A stretch of DNA of 64,000 nt from Candidatus Poribacteria bacterium (GTDB lineage: Bacteria > Poribacteria > WGA-4E > PCPOR2b), in NCBI GenBank assembly GCA_022822785.1, contig JAJEAL010000088.1, positions 1 through 64,000 of the forward strand. The letters run 5' to 3'. The notes beneath the pieces are model-generated. The model worked only from the letters and a program-made list of their open reading frames with translations, made no database searches and was not told the DNA's origin. Position 1 is the first letter of the stretch, and each line of letters opens with the position of its first letter. Below, piece by piece: positions 8,718-21,160 of the stretch. The position numbers were made by a program, and so were the translations under genes.

Positions 8718-9851
8718 TCAGGCGGGTGTGATTTGCACCCAGCCGAGCGGGGAGTTCGGTCTTTGCCGGTCATACAGAACTCGACGGGTCTTCGGGAATT
8801 CATCATCGTAGTAATCGCCCCCTGAGCGGCTTCTGCCCAGACGGTAGTGCCGCCGGAATTTCATCATCAGATCTTCATCGTTCCCGGTCAACAGGTCGGT
8901 GACCGTTTTCGTCAGGTACCCCGTTCCCCAACCGATCTGAAGGATGAATGCACCATCCGGTAGATTGCCGATCTGAGTCGAGAGTGATTCATAGAAATTA
9001 GCAAGTTCAGGCAACTTGTAGTAGTGGTAAAACTCCGCCTCAGCTGTGGCGAGCCCACCAGTCACGAAGTTACACATATCGGCGAGTTTTTCGGAGATTG
9101 TCCGCTCCTGCCGATCGGTATATCCGAGTTCGCGTTTTTCTCGCTGGCGGAAAAGGGTCGTGTCAATTGTGATTGAGAAGTCGAAGGGCTGGTCAGCGCG
9201 AATCTGTTCAACAAAGGTTTTGTATTCACGATTGCCCTCCCGTTTTGGGACGAGTTCGCCGTCCCGATTGAGTGTAACCGTCCATGCGGTGCCCATTTCC
9301 AAGGATTCAATCGAGATTGGCGCGGTGTCGCTGACCTGCACGGTTCGCATCAGGTCGTGGTTCGGATCCTTTCCAAACACACGCTGCTCAATCCCTTGTC
9401 CTGCCCAACTTCGATTCGGTCTTCGCTGTAGTTGCTCTTTCAAATAGTTGACCGAACCCTCAAAGGCCTCTTGGGCTTCTGAATTGTTATCATCCATGAG
9501 GCCCCACAGCAGTGCGGTGCGGATTGCGCCTTTGATGCTGCTGCCGGGGATCAGGGGCCGACCGGAAGGGTGTTTAATCGCCTCCCGGATTTCGGTTTCG
9601 CGTGGGTCTTCGGGGCACGGGAGGGTGTAAGCCGCTGCCGGTTGATTTGTTGGCAGGTATCTACCCCATTGAAAGTCGCGTCCCCCCATCGCAATCGTGA
9701 GCTGATTTAGTTCGGATTCGGGGATAGCTGCGAGCACGGCATCAAGGTCAATCCGATGCCATTGTCCGTTGTCGTAGAACCCGTCGATCTGGCTTAACCT
9801 TTCGCCTGTGCCGATGTGGACGGGTGTTATGGTTTTTAGTTGGTATTTCAC
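8718..9851 (-). CDS. csm5: Type III-A RAMP protein Csm5
   Basis: VKYQLKTITPVHIGTGERL...RPLIPGSSIKGAIRTALLWGLM is typical of Csm5. GTG at 9851 with upstream GGGGGAAATT looks a better start than the ORF-track Met at 9968, which lies in repeat sequence. Confidence 0.85.
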   Translation of the reverse strand: MKYQLKTITPVHIGTGERLSQIDGFYDNGQWHRIDLDAVLAAIPESELNQLTIAMGGRDFQWGRYLPTNQPAAAYTLPCPEDPRETEIREAIKHPSGRPLIPGSSIKGAIRTALLWGLMDDNNSEAQEAFEGSVNYLKEQLQRRPNRSWAGQGIEQRVFGKDPNHDLMRTVQVSDTAPISIESLEMGTAWTVTLNRDGELVPKREGNREYKTFVEQIRADQPFDFSITIDTTLFRQREKRELGYTDRQERTISEKLADMCNFVTGGLATAEAEFYHYYKLPELANFYESLSTQIGNLPDGAFILQIGWGTGYLTKTVTDLLTGNDEDLMMKFRRHYRLGRSRSGGDYYDDEFPKTRRVLYDRQRPNSPLGWVQITPA

Positions 9852-9889
9852 AATTTCCCCCAATTGTATTGGTTCATTGGTTGATTGAC

Positions 9890-10051
9890 GGAGCGGAAGA
9901 CGTTTATAGTAAAGTTTAGAAGTAACGGGACACTCTATAACCGCGCAGTTGGAAACAGCGCCTACCAAATATGAGGAGCGGAAAACGTTTATAGTAAAGT
10001 TTAGAAGTAATAGGACACCCTATAACGGCGCAGTTAGAAACAGCGCCTACC
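9890..10051. repeat. 85-bp tandem duplication upstream of csm5
   Basis: GGAGCGGAAGACGTTTATAGTAAAGTTTAGAAGTAA...GCGCCTACC at 9890-9966 repeats at 9975-10051 with few substitutions. Confidence 0.9.
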
Positions 10052-10148
10052 GGGGCGTCCCGATGGAATCGGGACAGGCGGAACGGACACCTGATAAATC
10101 AGGCAACTACAAGCAGTTGGAAACAGCGCTTACCAAATATCATGATAG

Positions 10149-11135
10149 TTACATCTTTATGGGCCAGGCGTAGGCGTATCGCCATACCGGGTGTGGGCAC
10201 GGATCCGGTTTTAGGTCAACGAGACGACCAACTCGTGCGCCATTCCCGCTCAATACTGAGCCCTCCCCAAACATCCAGATCTGTTGACGACGGAGACCGT
10301 TCCCCTCAGTAGAACAGATCCAACCGGAGCGTTCCTCTAAAGCATAGCCGACAGCGCCTTGGACGAGTCCATTTAACTCATCGGCATCTCGCGGGCAGAC
10401 GGGTGAGAGGGTAACGAACCTGTCCGTTTCCGGCGCTGATTCGGGTTCGGCGGATTGAATACGGAGGTCAAAGAGACCGTATCCCGCACTCCGCTCGCCG
10501 CCAATGCCGGTGTCACCGAGTACATGGAGGAGGGTTTCGACATGCGTTTGAGTCTCCTTGGTATCGAATTGTGCGTCGAACCAGAGCCCGCACCCTTCGT
10601 GAAACTTTACGCCCCCTAAGTGCCAAATTTCCGAGGTGGACGATTGACGGTCAAGGGTCACCCGAGGCCGCTTGTCAATACTCCAAACTGTGGCTGGGCA
10701 CTTGTCGTCGCTGTGAACCCAGAGTTGTCCACCGTTGATTAAGTCTTTCTCCTTTATTAAGTCAGCATCGTCAGATACCCTCAACTCACCGTTGACAACT
10801 TGACGAAAACGCTTCTCGGAGAGGTAGCGAACCTTCTTGATTTTTTTTCGGTCAGCGTCCGCATTGAGATTGAGATCGATTAGCGGTTTGGGGAAGCATC
10901 TGATGCCATCCGCAAAAGGGAAGGCGGAGGTCAACAGAAACGGTTCACCCCTTTCGTATTGCGCCAAAAAATCGGTGAGCCCTTCCTCTCCGTAAAACGT
11001 CCGCCACGTCTGACAGATTGCCGAAAAGAGGGTGTCCGCAGGGATTGAGGTTTCGGTTGCCTCTAACCCGACGCCGCGCCGACCGAGGTGGAGCGGCGAT
11101 CGGAAGTTGAGATGGTAGGTGGCATGTATCGACAT
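10149..11135 (-). CDS. csm4: Type III-A RAMP protein Csm4
   Basis: MSIHATYHLNFRSPLHLGRRGVGLEATETSIPADTLFSAICQTW; C-terminal GDTGIGGERSAGYGLFDL Gly-rich motif. Confidence 0.88.
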   Translation of the reverse strand: MSIHATYHLNFRSPLHLGRRGVGLEATETSIPADTLFSAICQTWRTFYGEEGLTDFLAQYERGEPFLLTSAFPFADGIRCFPKPLIDLNLNADADRKKIKKVRYLSEKRFRQVVNGELRVSDDADLIKEKDLINGGQLWVHSDDKCPATVWSIDKRPRVTLDRQSSTSEIWHLGGVKFHEGCGLWFDAQFDTKETQTHVETLLHVLGDTGIGGERSAGYGLFDLRIQSAEPESAPETDRFVTLSPVCPRDADELNGLVQGAVGYALEERSGWICSTEGNGLRRQQIWMFGEGSVLSGNGARVGRLVDLKPDPCPHPVWRYAYAWPIKM

Positions 11136-11146
11136 GAAGCCCCTCC

Positions 11147-11977
11147 TTATGCTCGGATTGCATCTGAAATCTGGCTTTGGTAATCCACACCCCGTAACGC
11201 TGCAACGCCATCCCCGTGGGCAAGCGTGGTAATAGGTACTGACCGCGGGTCTTCGTAATGCCTTCGGGATTTGAAGATTACCTTCAACTTACGGAAGGCG
11301 ATTTTCCCGGAACCGCGCGAGCCCGAGCCGCCGAGATAGTCATCTTCAAGCAGTTCCATACCCGTCAACACCGTATCAAAAAGTGCGATTTCACGGTCAA
11401 CGCTTCCCGTGGGATCGGTGTCAAGGGTGTAGAGGCTGTGGACCATTTCCAGCGGACCGAAGGTTGCTTCTGCGGGCACCCGCTCGTTTTGACGTGGGGT
11501 TGCCGCCGAAGTGATCCGATCAATTGCGACCTCAGTTTTGACCTCTGTGTACGGCATGTCGGTGTCGATGTTGTCGAAACGGTCCCTTGTCTCTGCGGTC
11601 AAAAGCGCGTCGCGGACAATCAGACGCGTGGGCATTGTGTCCTCCATACCGCGGGCCGGCGCGACACCGAACACTTGACAGACTGAACACTCGTTGTAGT
11701 CAGCCAACCTATCACACTCATGGACGCGAACCCGTGGGGGATTCCGACGGATGGGTTTATTCAGGGAACGGTTAAAGTGACGGTCAAGCAGAGAGCGCAT
11801 CTTGCCGCGCAGCGATGAGCCGGGTATATACGGCTCACGGGTGAGTGGGTTCCGGATGACGGGGTTATCTACGCCGCCGATATCCAATTCGCCGGCGCTT
11901 CCACCGATGTGCAATCCCGTCGTCGTTTCGATTTCACCTGTAATAAAGATTTTTCCTTGCAGTTGAATACTTGCCAT
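11147..11977 (-). CDS. csm3: Type III-A backbone RNase Csm3
   Basis: IFITGEIETTTGLHIGGSAGELDIGGVDNPVIRNPLTREPYIPGSSLRGKMRSLL; the Asp matching the known catalytic D33 position (IGGVD) is present. Start at internal Met 11977. Confidence 0.93.
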   Translation of the reverse strand: MASIQLQGKIFITGEIETTTGLHIGGSAGELDIGGVDNPVIRNPLTREPYIPGSSLRGKMRSLLDRHFNRSLNKPIRRNPPRVRVHECDRLADYNECSVCQVFGVAPARGMEDTMPTRLIVRDALLTAETRDRFDNIDTDMPYTEVKTEVAIDRITSAATPRQNERVPAEATFGPLEMVHSLYTLDTDPTGSVDREIALFDTVLTGMELLEDDYLGGSGSRGSGKIAFRKLKVIFKSRRHYEDPRSVPITTLAHGDGVAALRGVDYQSQISDAIRA

Positions 11978-12002
11978 TTTTGTTCTCCTTCGGTTACGCT
12001 TA

Positions 12003-14820
<2,818 letters not shown>

Positions 14821-15050
14821 GTGGTCACCTCTTGAGATTCCAGATTTTGATAGAAAATATATCCTCCGTTTTGCGAACCTTCAAGCATAAAAAGTCGGTT
14901 TTTATGGTAACAACTCAGTTTTTATCTTGGCTCATGCTAAGCAATAGTGGAAAGGAACCAAAACGTGATATTGGAAGGACCTTTTTTTCCTATTCTTCCA
15001 TCCCCTTTTCTCTTCGCATTTTACACTTTCTTTTGATATGAACCTTTATC

Positions 15051-16202
15051 CTATGCTGGTAGTTGGAGGTGGATACGGTCTTTGGAAAGTACCAGTCCAT
15101 AGCAGATCTCACCTTGGTTTGACGAAGGACTTGAAGTCTGAATTTGATAGTGAGTAGAATGGGATTCATCCAGACCCTCTTTAATTTTTTTGTTGATGTT
15201 AGATCGGGTTTGGGCAAAGCGGGAAATTGGATCGCTTTCCCAACCTTTCAACACTTGTAACCGGAGATCTCGCGCGGCAATTTGAGGTATAATCTCTCTG
15301 AGTGCATCTGTTAGAAGGCCCGTCTGAATTTCAGAGCGCGAAACAGAGTATTTTTCGTTTCCTTCTTCCTCTAACTGTCGTTGTGCAAAAAACAGATAGA
15401 GCCCGAGTTCAAGGGGGGTGAGATTGATAGTAATCTCTCCAATTTGTAAGCAACGGGAGAATGTATTGACAACGACAGGGGAGATTGCTTGCAACGCATT
15501 ATACTCTCGTTGAGCGATCTCGATCAACTCCGTGTAGCCGGCATCAGCATGTTTCTCGATAAAAGGGATCTGCTCCCCAAGTAGCAAGAGCGGAATTTCT
15601 GCCAGCTCAAGTCGAATTTCATGGGCAGGAACTGTACGCCCATCGCTCAAAACAACGTCAGCACCGTTTGGCGGTGGGTAGAAAAACCCTTGATTTTCAA
15701 GTTCAGGGTTGACGAGGACATGGGACAGGGTATCGCCCGGTCTGCCGTAAAATTGCATAGCCAAGCCGATGTAAAACCCCATCGTTTTGCGCCCACCTGC
15801 GATAGAGGCGTGTAGACAGATATCGGTCGAAGCTGCCAGCTTTCGTATGAACGCAAAGAGCTGATCTGCAAGCGCTTCGTTGTCAATCACACTCGAAATG
15901 TCTTCTAATGGTTGTCCGTCTGCGTCCTTCAGGAGATGGATATTTGCCGTATCGAAGTGGATTGGTGGCAGTTTGTAGTCGTTGCAAAGGGACTTGAGTT
16001 TCCCGTCATTTCCGAGAAGCATATCCTCCAAAGCCTGTTTGCCATGCAGGGTAGTCAAGGCAAAAACTTCAGTGATTGGGATGGGTGGTGAAGCGAGGCA
16101 CCAGTAGTAGTAGAGGGTCTCGGTGATGACTTGTGGTGAAAGTCCAACAACGCTGATGAGCACATGCTTTTGGGTGGTTTGTCGATCGGATGTTGTGTGC
16201 AT
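15051..16202 (-). CDS. CARF-domain CRISPR protein (Csm6/NE0113 family type) with winged-HTH-like C-terminus
   Basis: HVLISVVGLSPQVITETLYYY...LHASIAGGRKTMGFYIGLAMQFYGRPGDTLSHVLV; C-terminal NLTPLELGLYLFFAQRQ...RSNINKKIKEGL...YGLVL resembles an OmpR-like wHTH; no Rx4-6H HEPN motif seen. Confidence 0.8.
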   Translation of the reverse strand: MHTTSDRQTTQKHVLISVVGLSPQVITETLYYYWCLASPPIPITEVFALTTLHGKQALEDMLLGNDGKLKSLCNDYKLPPIHFDTANIHLLKDADGQPLEDISSVIDNEALADQLFAFIRKLAASTDICLHASIAGGRKTMGFYIGLAMQFYGRPGDTLSHVLVNPELENQGFFYPPPNGADVVLSDGRTVPAHEIRLELAEIPLLLLGEQIPFIEKHADAGYTELIEIAQREYNALQAISPVVVNTFSRCLQIGEITINLTPLELGLYLFFAQRQLEEEGNEKYSVSRSEIQTGLLTDALREIIPQIAARDLRLQVLKGWESDPISRFAQTRSNINKKIKEGLDESHSTHYQIQTSSPSSNQGEICYGLVLSKDRIHLQLPA

Positions 16203-16234
16203 TTTTTGGTTCTCCTTTACCCCTCGACCGAAAC

Positions 16235-18406
16235 CTATCGAATCACAGCGATTTTTGTGCCTTTCGTTTGCGATTCACCGTCTGCGTCGGTTGCGGTGAT
16301 ACGGCAGATGTAGACGCCGGGTGCGACAAGTTCAAAGAAGTTGCGTCTGCCCTCCCACGTGAAGGCGTCGTTGGCGCCCAATCGACCGCCGTTGCTCCCT
16401 GCGAGAAACACGCTTTCAAGGACCTGCTCACCAACAGTGTCGTAGATGGATACGACGACTTCGGCATCGCGGCTCAGTAGATACGTCAGTTTGAGCGTAG
16501 CATTCGGCTGGTTGAGATGGAGCGGGTTTGGGTAAGCGATGATATTTTCGATGGTCACATTCGGGTTCGCCACGGTCAATTCGGTTTCGATCCGATTGTT
16601 GTTGAAATTGGACTCAAAGACACTTGTATCTTGGTTCAGTAGGGCACGGAGGGTGAGTACGCCCCATGTGGTGGGTGTGAAGCGAGCGGCAACCGTTTTG
16701 GACTGATTGACGTCTAGGTCTACGCTCCCTTCGGGTAAGGTTTCAGTGCTTCCATCAGGGTTGATAACGACGAACTGGACTGTGATGTTTTCAACGGGGA
16801 TGGGCCCCGCATTTGTCACCTCCGCGGTGATGGTAACCTCATCACCTTTGGTGGGCGCGGGGTTAGAAACGGTGATGCCTTCAGATTCCCAGAAGATATC
16901 AGGGTTCAGTAAACTGCCTGATCCAACGATGGGCCGAGCGAGTTCAGCGAGTGTTGCTACGGCTAACTGAATAGCCAATTCGCCCAACAGCGGTATTGAG
17001 ATTTTGGTCAAGTCATCCTCTTGACTATGGATATATGCGGTCGATTCGTCGGGCGCATCGAGTGACGATTCCTCTGCCACCATCACCGCGGGGATACCGA
17101 TGTCCCAAAACGGGGAGTGATCGCTATAGATGAAACTGGGATCGTTTTTTAGGCGCAGATCGATTGGGATTTTGTATCGTTCGGCAGCGGCGCCGAACGC
17201 GTTGACAAGCCATTGTGATTGTTCGTCTCCGAGCACATGGATGTCCAAGTTCCCGTCCGGGTCATGCCCTAAGAGATCGAAGTTTAAGACACCGGCGATG
17301 TCGTCTCCGCGCTCCCGAACCAGTTGTGCATAGTGTTTGCTGCCGAATAGGAACAGTTCTTCACCCGAAAAGGCGATAAACCGGATGGTGAAGTCAAAGT
17401 CTTGCTGGCTCAGAATGCGTGCGGTTTCCAGCATTTCCATGACGCCTGACGCATTGTCGGCGGCCCCCGGCGCTGTCATCCTTCTCCACCCGGTGTCCCA
17501 GCCGGGGGTCTTGGAGGCGATGCTGTCATAATGCGCTACCATCAAGTAGATTCGGTCCTTGTTGGGCCCCTTACCTGGCAGTGTGGCGACCACATTCCGC
17601 ATCACGTATTCGCCAATTAGGGCGCCAAGCGCGGATCGGCGCCGGTGGTCAAACGAATCAAATTCGACCTCCAGACCGTAGCTGCGAAACTGTTGGGCGA
17701 TATATTCTGCGGAGTTATCGCACGCATGATCGGGTAGCGGATTGTCATCAAGCTGAACGGCATCACGGACTCGGAGAGCGTATCGGCTGCGGAAGAACTG
17801 CCCCGGCTGATGGAGGTCTTCATTCTCGACAAGAGCGATAACCCCCCAAAGCCATCGAAGGCCGTCCGCTTGATCGAGCAGCCCCTGAATGATTGATTGT
17901 GCTTGGGGCGATGCGGGTATACTGGGTGCGAACGCAGGAGGTTGGAGTTCCGGTAGAACAATATTGTCGGGCAGTTTCGCACGTTGATGAACTGGCAGAT
18001 CTAGTAAAACCGATTCGAGCTTGGCGTGCAATTTGAGCAGGACAGACCCACCGAACTGGTATAGAATTTCCCCATACGCTTGGATAAGTGCTCGCTCATT
18101 CGCTGAAGGGAACCAGAGGACATAATAGTTGAACTCGGGGGTAACTGTATCCAAAATCTGTGAATCTGCCAACTCGGTTAGCAAATCTTGGCTCGCCCGA
18201 CTGGAGCCGGATGTCAACGGAACTTGAACGATGGAAAAATCGGAGGTGCGATAGCGTAACTTGACTCCATGATGGGCTTGCAGAGGATAGAGTTCTCGGT
18301 TGGCAGTTTCAGGAATTTTGATGAGTAGATCTTCTTGGGCAAGGCTGTCTATCGAAATTAAGATTGAAAGGATACATGCACAGATAAGTTTCTTAGCCAT
18401 TTGCAA
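16235..18406 (-). CDS. Secreted M28 family metallopeptidase with CARDB-like and FlgD-Ig-like C-terminal domains
   Basis: Signal peptide-like MAKKLICACILSILISIDSLAQ; zinc motifs VAHYDS, GAADNASG, FSGEE, SDHSPF; C-terminal NPDGSTETLP / IAYPNPLHLNQ...VSIYDTVGEQV. Confidence 0.85.
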   Translation of the reverse strand: MQMAKKLICACILSILISIDSLAQEDLLIKIPETANRELYPLQAHHGVKLRYRTSDFSIVQVPLTSGSSRASQDLLTELADSQILDTVTPEFNYYVLWFPSANERALIQAYGEILYQFGGSVLLKLHAKLESVLLDLPVHQRAKLPDNIVLPELQPPAFAPSIPASPQAQSIIQGLLDQADGLRWLWGVIALVENEDLHQPGQFFRSRYALRVRDAVQLDDNPLPDHACDNSAEYIAQQFRSYGLEVEFDSFDHRRRSALGALIGEYVMRNVVATLPGKGPNKDRIYLMVAHYDSIASKTPGWDTGWRRMTAPGAADNASGVMEMLETARILSQQDFDFTIRFIAFSGEELFLFGSKHYAQLVRERGDDIAGVLNFDLLGHDPDGNLDIHVLGDEQSQWLVNAFGAAAERYKIPIDLRLKNDPSFIYSDHSPFWDIGIPAVMVAEESSLDAPDESTAYIHSQEDDLTKISIPLLGELAIQLAVATLAELARPIVGSGSLLNPDIFWESEGITVSNPAPTKGDEVTITAEVTNAGPIPVENITVQFVVINPDGSTETLPEGSVDLDVNQSKTVAARFTPTTWGVLTLRALLNQDTSVFESNFNNNRIETELTVANPNVTIENIIAYPNPLHLNQPNATLKLTYLLSRDAEVVVSIYDTVGEQVLESVFLAGSNGGRLGANDAFTWEGRRNFFELVAPGVYICRITATDADGESQTKGTKIAVIR

Positions 18407-18467
18407 TTTTTGATGAGATAACGACTTGAAAAGCAGGGAGTAATTGTACTTGATTAAACGTCGCAGC

Positions 18468-18608
18468 GTTTTCAGCTGCGATTGTGGCTACGCTAAACCC
18501 CGGCGTCGGCGCAGTTGGAAACAGCGACTACTAAACGGGAGACAGGACGGCGCAGTTGGAAACAGCGACTACCAAGTTTTCAGCTGCGATTGTAGCTACG
18601 CTAAACCT
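18468..18608. repeat. Repeat cluster: two GTTTTCAGCTGCGATTGTRGCTACGCTAAACC copies flanking two 41-bp-spaced GGCGCAGTTGGAAACAGCG units
   Basis: Direct copies at 18468 and 18576; GGAAAC cores at 18517 and 18558. Confidence 0.85.
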
Positions 18609-19318
18609 GCAGGTAACATAATTAACTCGGGTACATACACCCGCGCTGGCAGCGAAGCAATCAGTAGACACGCATCGGCGACATCCTGTGGTTGCAGCGA
18701 TTTTGCCATTACGTCGGGTGGAGTCGGTACTGGACGTTTGAGAACGATTGGCGTATCGGTTAAGCCGGGAAAGAGCATTGAGGTACGGATGCCGTTCTCT
18801 TTTTCTTCTTGGAATGTGCCGTGAGCGAGCCCGACCATCCCGTGCTTAGTAGCCTGATAGGAGACACCGGACACATCGGGACGTTGCACCGCTCCGCTGG
18901 AGACATAGATGATCACGCCATCCTTTTGACGACGCATCGTCGGCAGGACCGCTTTCGTGCAGTAAAACGCTCCGGTGAGGTTTGTCTGGATCATCATATC
19001 CCACGTTTCGTTGGATAGCACCTCAAGGCTCCGGTCGGGAATGTTTGTACCGGTGGCGTAGACGAGCACATCGATCCGTCCGAACTGTTCTAATGTTGTT
19101 TCAATAAGCTTATCCACAGCTCCCGCGTCTTGCACATCGGTCGGGCAGGCAACTGCATTCTCGCCAATCTCTTCCGCCAGCGCTGCGAGTGTCTCGGCAC
19201 TTCGCGCCGCCAACACAACCTGTGCGCCCGCTTTAGCGAAAGTCACTGCGGTTGCCCTTCCCATGCCGCTGCTGCTGCCCACAACAATAGCAACCTTATC
19301 TGCCAATGAAAAACCCAT
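18596..19318 (-). CDS. Short-chain dehydrogenase/reductase
   Basis: VAIVVGSSSGMGRATAVTFAKAG (Rossmann), SSGAVQRPDVSGVSYQATKHG (YxxxK). Confidence 0.92.
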   Translation of the reverse strand: MGFSLADKVAIVVGSSSGMGRATAVTFAKAGAQVVLAARSAETLAALAEEIGENAVACPTDVQDAGAVDKLIETTLEQFGRIDVLVYATGTNIPDRSLEVLSNETWDMMIQTNLTGAFYCTKAVLPTMRRQKDGVIIYVSSGAVQRPDVSGVSYQATKHGMVGLAHGTFQEEKENGIRTSMLFPGLTDTPIVLKRPVPTPPDVMAKSLQPQDVADACLLIASLPARVYVPELIMLPAGLA

Positions 19319-19401
19319 AAGCTAATCTCCTTAGAAACCTAATATATGAATGCAGTACACCCGTTACTCTATTAGAACTTTGAAAAACAACCTGATTCCA
19401 G

Positions 19402-19635
19402 CTAAGGTCTTAGATACATCAATGCCATTTGGAAATCGCGACGTTCAGAGCAGTGTACACACCTCCACTGTGACGTGCTATCGGCTTGGTTTACCTGTAA
19501 AACCCACAGATGTCTGCAATTCACCCGTTGTCCCGATTGGGGGATTTGTTCCAAGTTATCCCATTCGCAATCTAGGCAAAACGCAGCTTCGTTTTTAAGC
19601 AGTTGTACTTTACCGCCGCATTTGGGACAGATCAA
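19402..19635 (-). CDS. Small zinc-ribbon-like protein
   Basis: CPKCGGKVQLLKNEAAFCLDCEW...CRHLW...WRCVHCSERR. Confidence 0.55.
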   Translation of the reverse strand: MICPKCGGKVQLLKNEAAFCLDCEWDNLEQIPQSGQRVNCRHLWVLQVNQADSTSQWRCVHCSERRDFQMALMYLRP

Positions 19636-19870
19636 TGTAGACGCCTCCTCCCATGACTAACTCAAAATGGCTGTTAGGCTTTAGTTTATGGGATTCACGA
19701 TGGGTTGTCAAGTTTTATCTTTTCGATTCCATTCGTTTGGCTTGACGCTGCATCCGCTCTCTGCTAAACTACGATGCGTACATAATACCACTACTGACAA
19801 AGCATAGCGCCCTGCTGAAACGTGAAGCGCGCTGCGTGAAGAAGGCCTAATAATATACGTGGAGGGTTAT

Positions 19871-20854
19871 ATGAAAGTTGCGGTGATTGGATTAGCGGGA
19901 GTTGGTCGGGCCCATGTTGATCGGTGGGCGGCGAATGGCGACGCTGAGTTGGTTAGCGTTTGCGACATTGTCCCGCAGATAACGGAGGATTTTGCGTCAC
20001 AATATGGTGTCAAAGGGTATACCTCTACTAAAGAGATGTTAGACACGGAGGCCTTGACGGCAATCAGCATCTGTACGCCACCGAAAGTTCATCTAGCGCT
20101 AACACGAATGGCAGCGGAGCGGGGTATTCATGTGCTATGCGAAAAACCGATGGCGAGCACCGTTTCAGATTGTCAGGAGATGATCGATGTGTGCAGATCG
20201 ACGGGTGTGGTTTTACAGATTGGGCACAAGAAACGGTTTATCCCGCCGCTGCTCCGTTTGAAGGAGATGACGGAAGGTGAATTTGGACCGATTCAGTATA
20301 TGGTTCACCGGTATCCGCATCCGGGGATGTCGAACAAGGATTGGTTCTGGGCAGAGGACGATGGCGGGGGGCCGATTCTTGAAAACGCTGTGCACGCGGC
20401 AGATATTCTCGGCTTTCTGATGGGGGACGTTGATCGGGTCTACGCCGAAGGTGGGACCTTCTTTGCACCGCACCGGAAGCCGCAGATTGACTGTGCGATG
20501 TTTACCTTGCGATTTAAGAGCGGCGCTATCGGAGTTGTCAATGCGGGGATGGTTTCGATGGGAGGATTCAACTTTGAGGATTTCTACGTCGCTAATGAAA
20601 ACGGCGTCGCTGAAGTGACAGGCGGGTTCGATCGGGCGGAAACGTTGCGCTACTCGTTCCGAAACGATCCAGAGACTGTGGAGGAGGAAAACTACCCGAA
20701 CTTTGATTCTTTCCGTGCAGAGATTGAGCACTTCATCGAGTGTATTCAGACAGGAAGCGAGCCGCGCGCAAGTGGTGAAGCGGGTATGAAAGCGGTGGCG
20801 ATTTGCTGTGCGGTGAAGCGATCAGCGGAGATTGGGGAGCCGTTCACGTTGTAG
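19871..20854 (+). CDS. Gfo/Idh/MocA family oxidoreductase
   Basis: MKVAVIGLAGVGRAHVDRWAANGDAELVSVCD...HVLCEKPMAST; ATG preceded by GGAGGGTT. Confidence 0.93.
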   Translation: MKVAVIGLAGVGRAHVDRWAANGDAELVSVCDIVPQITEDFASQYGVKGYTSTKEMLDTEALTAISICTPPKVHLALTRMAAERGIHVLCEKPMASTVSDCQEMIDVCRSTGVVLQIGHKKRFIPPLLRLKEMTEGEFGPIQYMVHRYPHPGMSNKDWFWAEDDGGGPILENAVHAADILGFLMGDVDRVYAEGGTFFAPHRKPQIDCAMFTLRFKSGAIGVVNAGMVSMGGFNFEDFYVANENGVAEVTGGFDRAETLRYSFRNDPETVEEENYPNFDSFRAEIEHFIECIQTGSEPRASGEAGMKAVAICCAVKRSAEIGEPFTL

Positions 20855-21160
20855 AATTCGGAAGGAGGGCTATACTGACGTTTCTATATGTGTCAGATTT
20901 TGTTCCGGTGTTAGAGCCGTAACAAAATCTGTCGCTTCTTGGAAATGACTAGAGAAATGCAGCAGTCTAATTGAGAGCCGTGAAACTTGTCAAAGAGATT
21001 TGATACTGTCCTATAGATGAGATTTTCAGTTTTCAATTCTTTGATGTAATCATCTAGCGTTTTCATAGCTACCTCGTCAAGAATCAAAAGTTTGTTGTAT
21101 GCGAAATATATCATCAAATACGGGTGCAAGTAAAGCAAAATTGAAACATTGAAGGAGAAG

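Noticed and set aside
15051-16202. Canonical Csm6 HEPN ribonuclease
   Set aside because: No Rx4-6H motif found in the C-terminal region; wHTH-like pattern instead.
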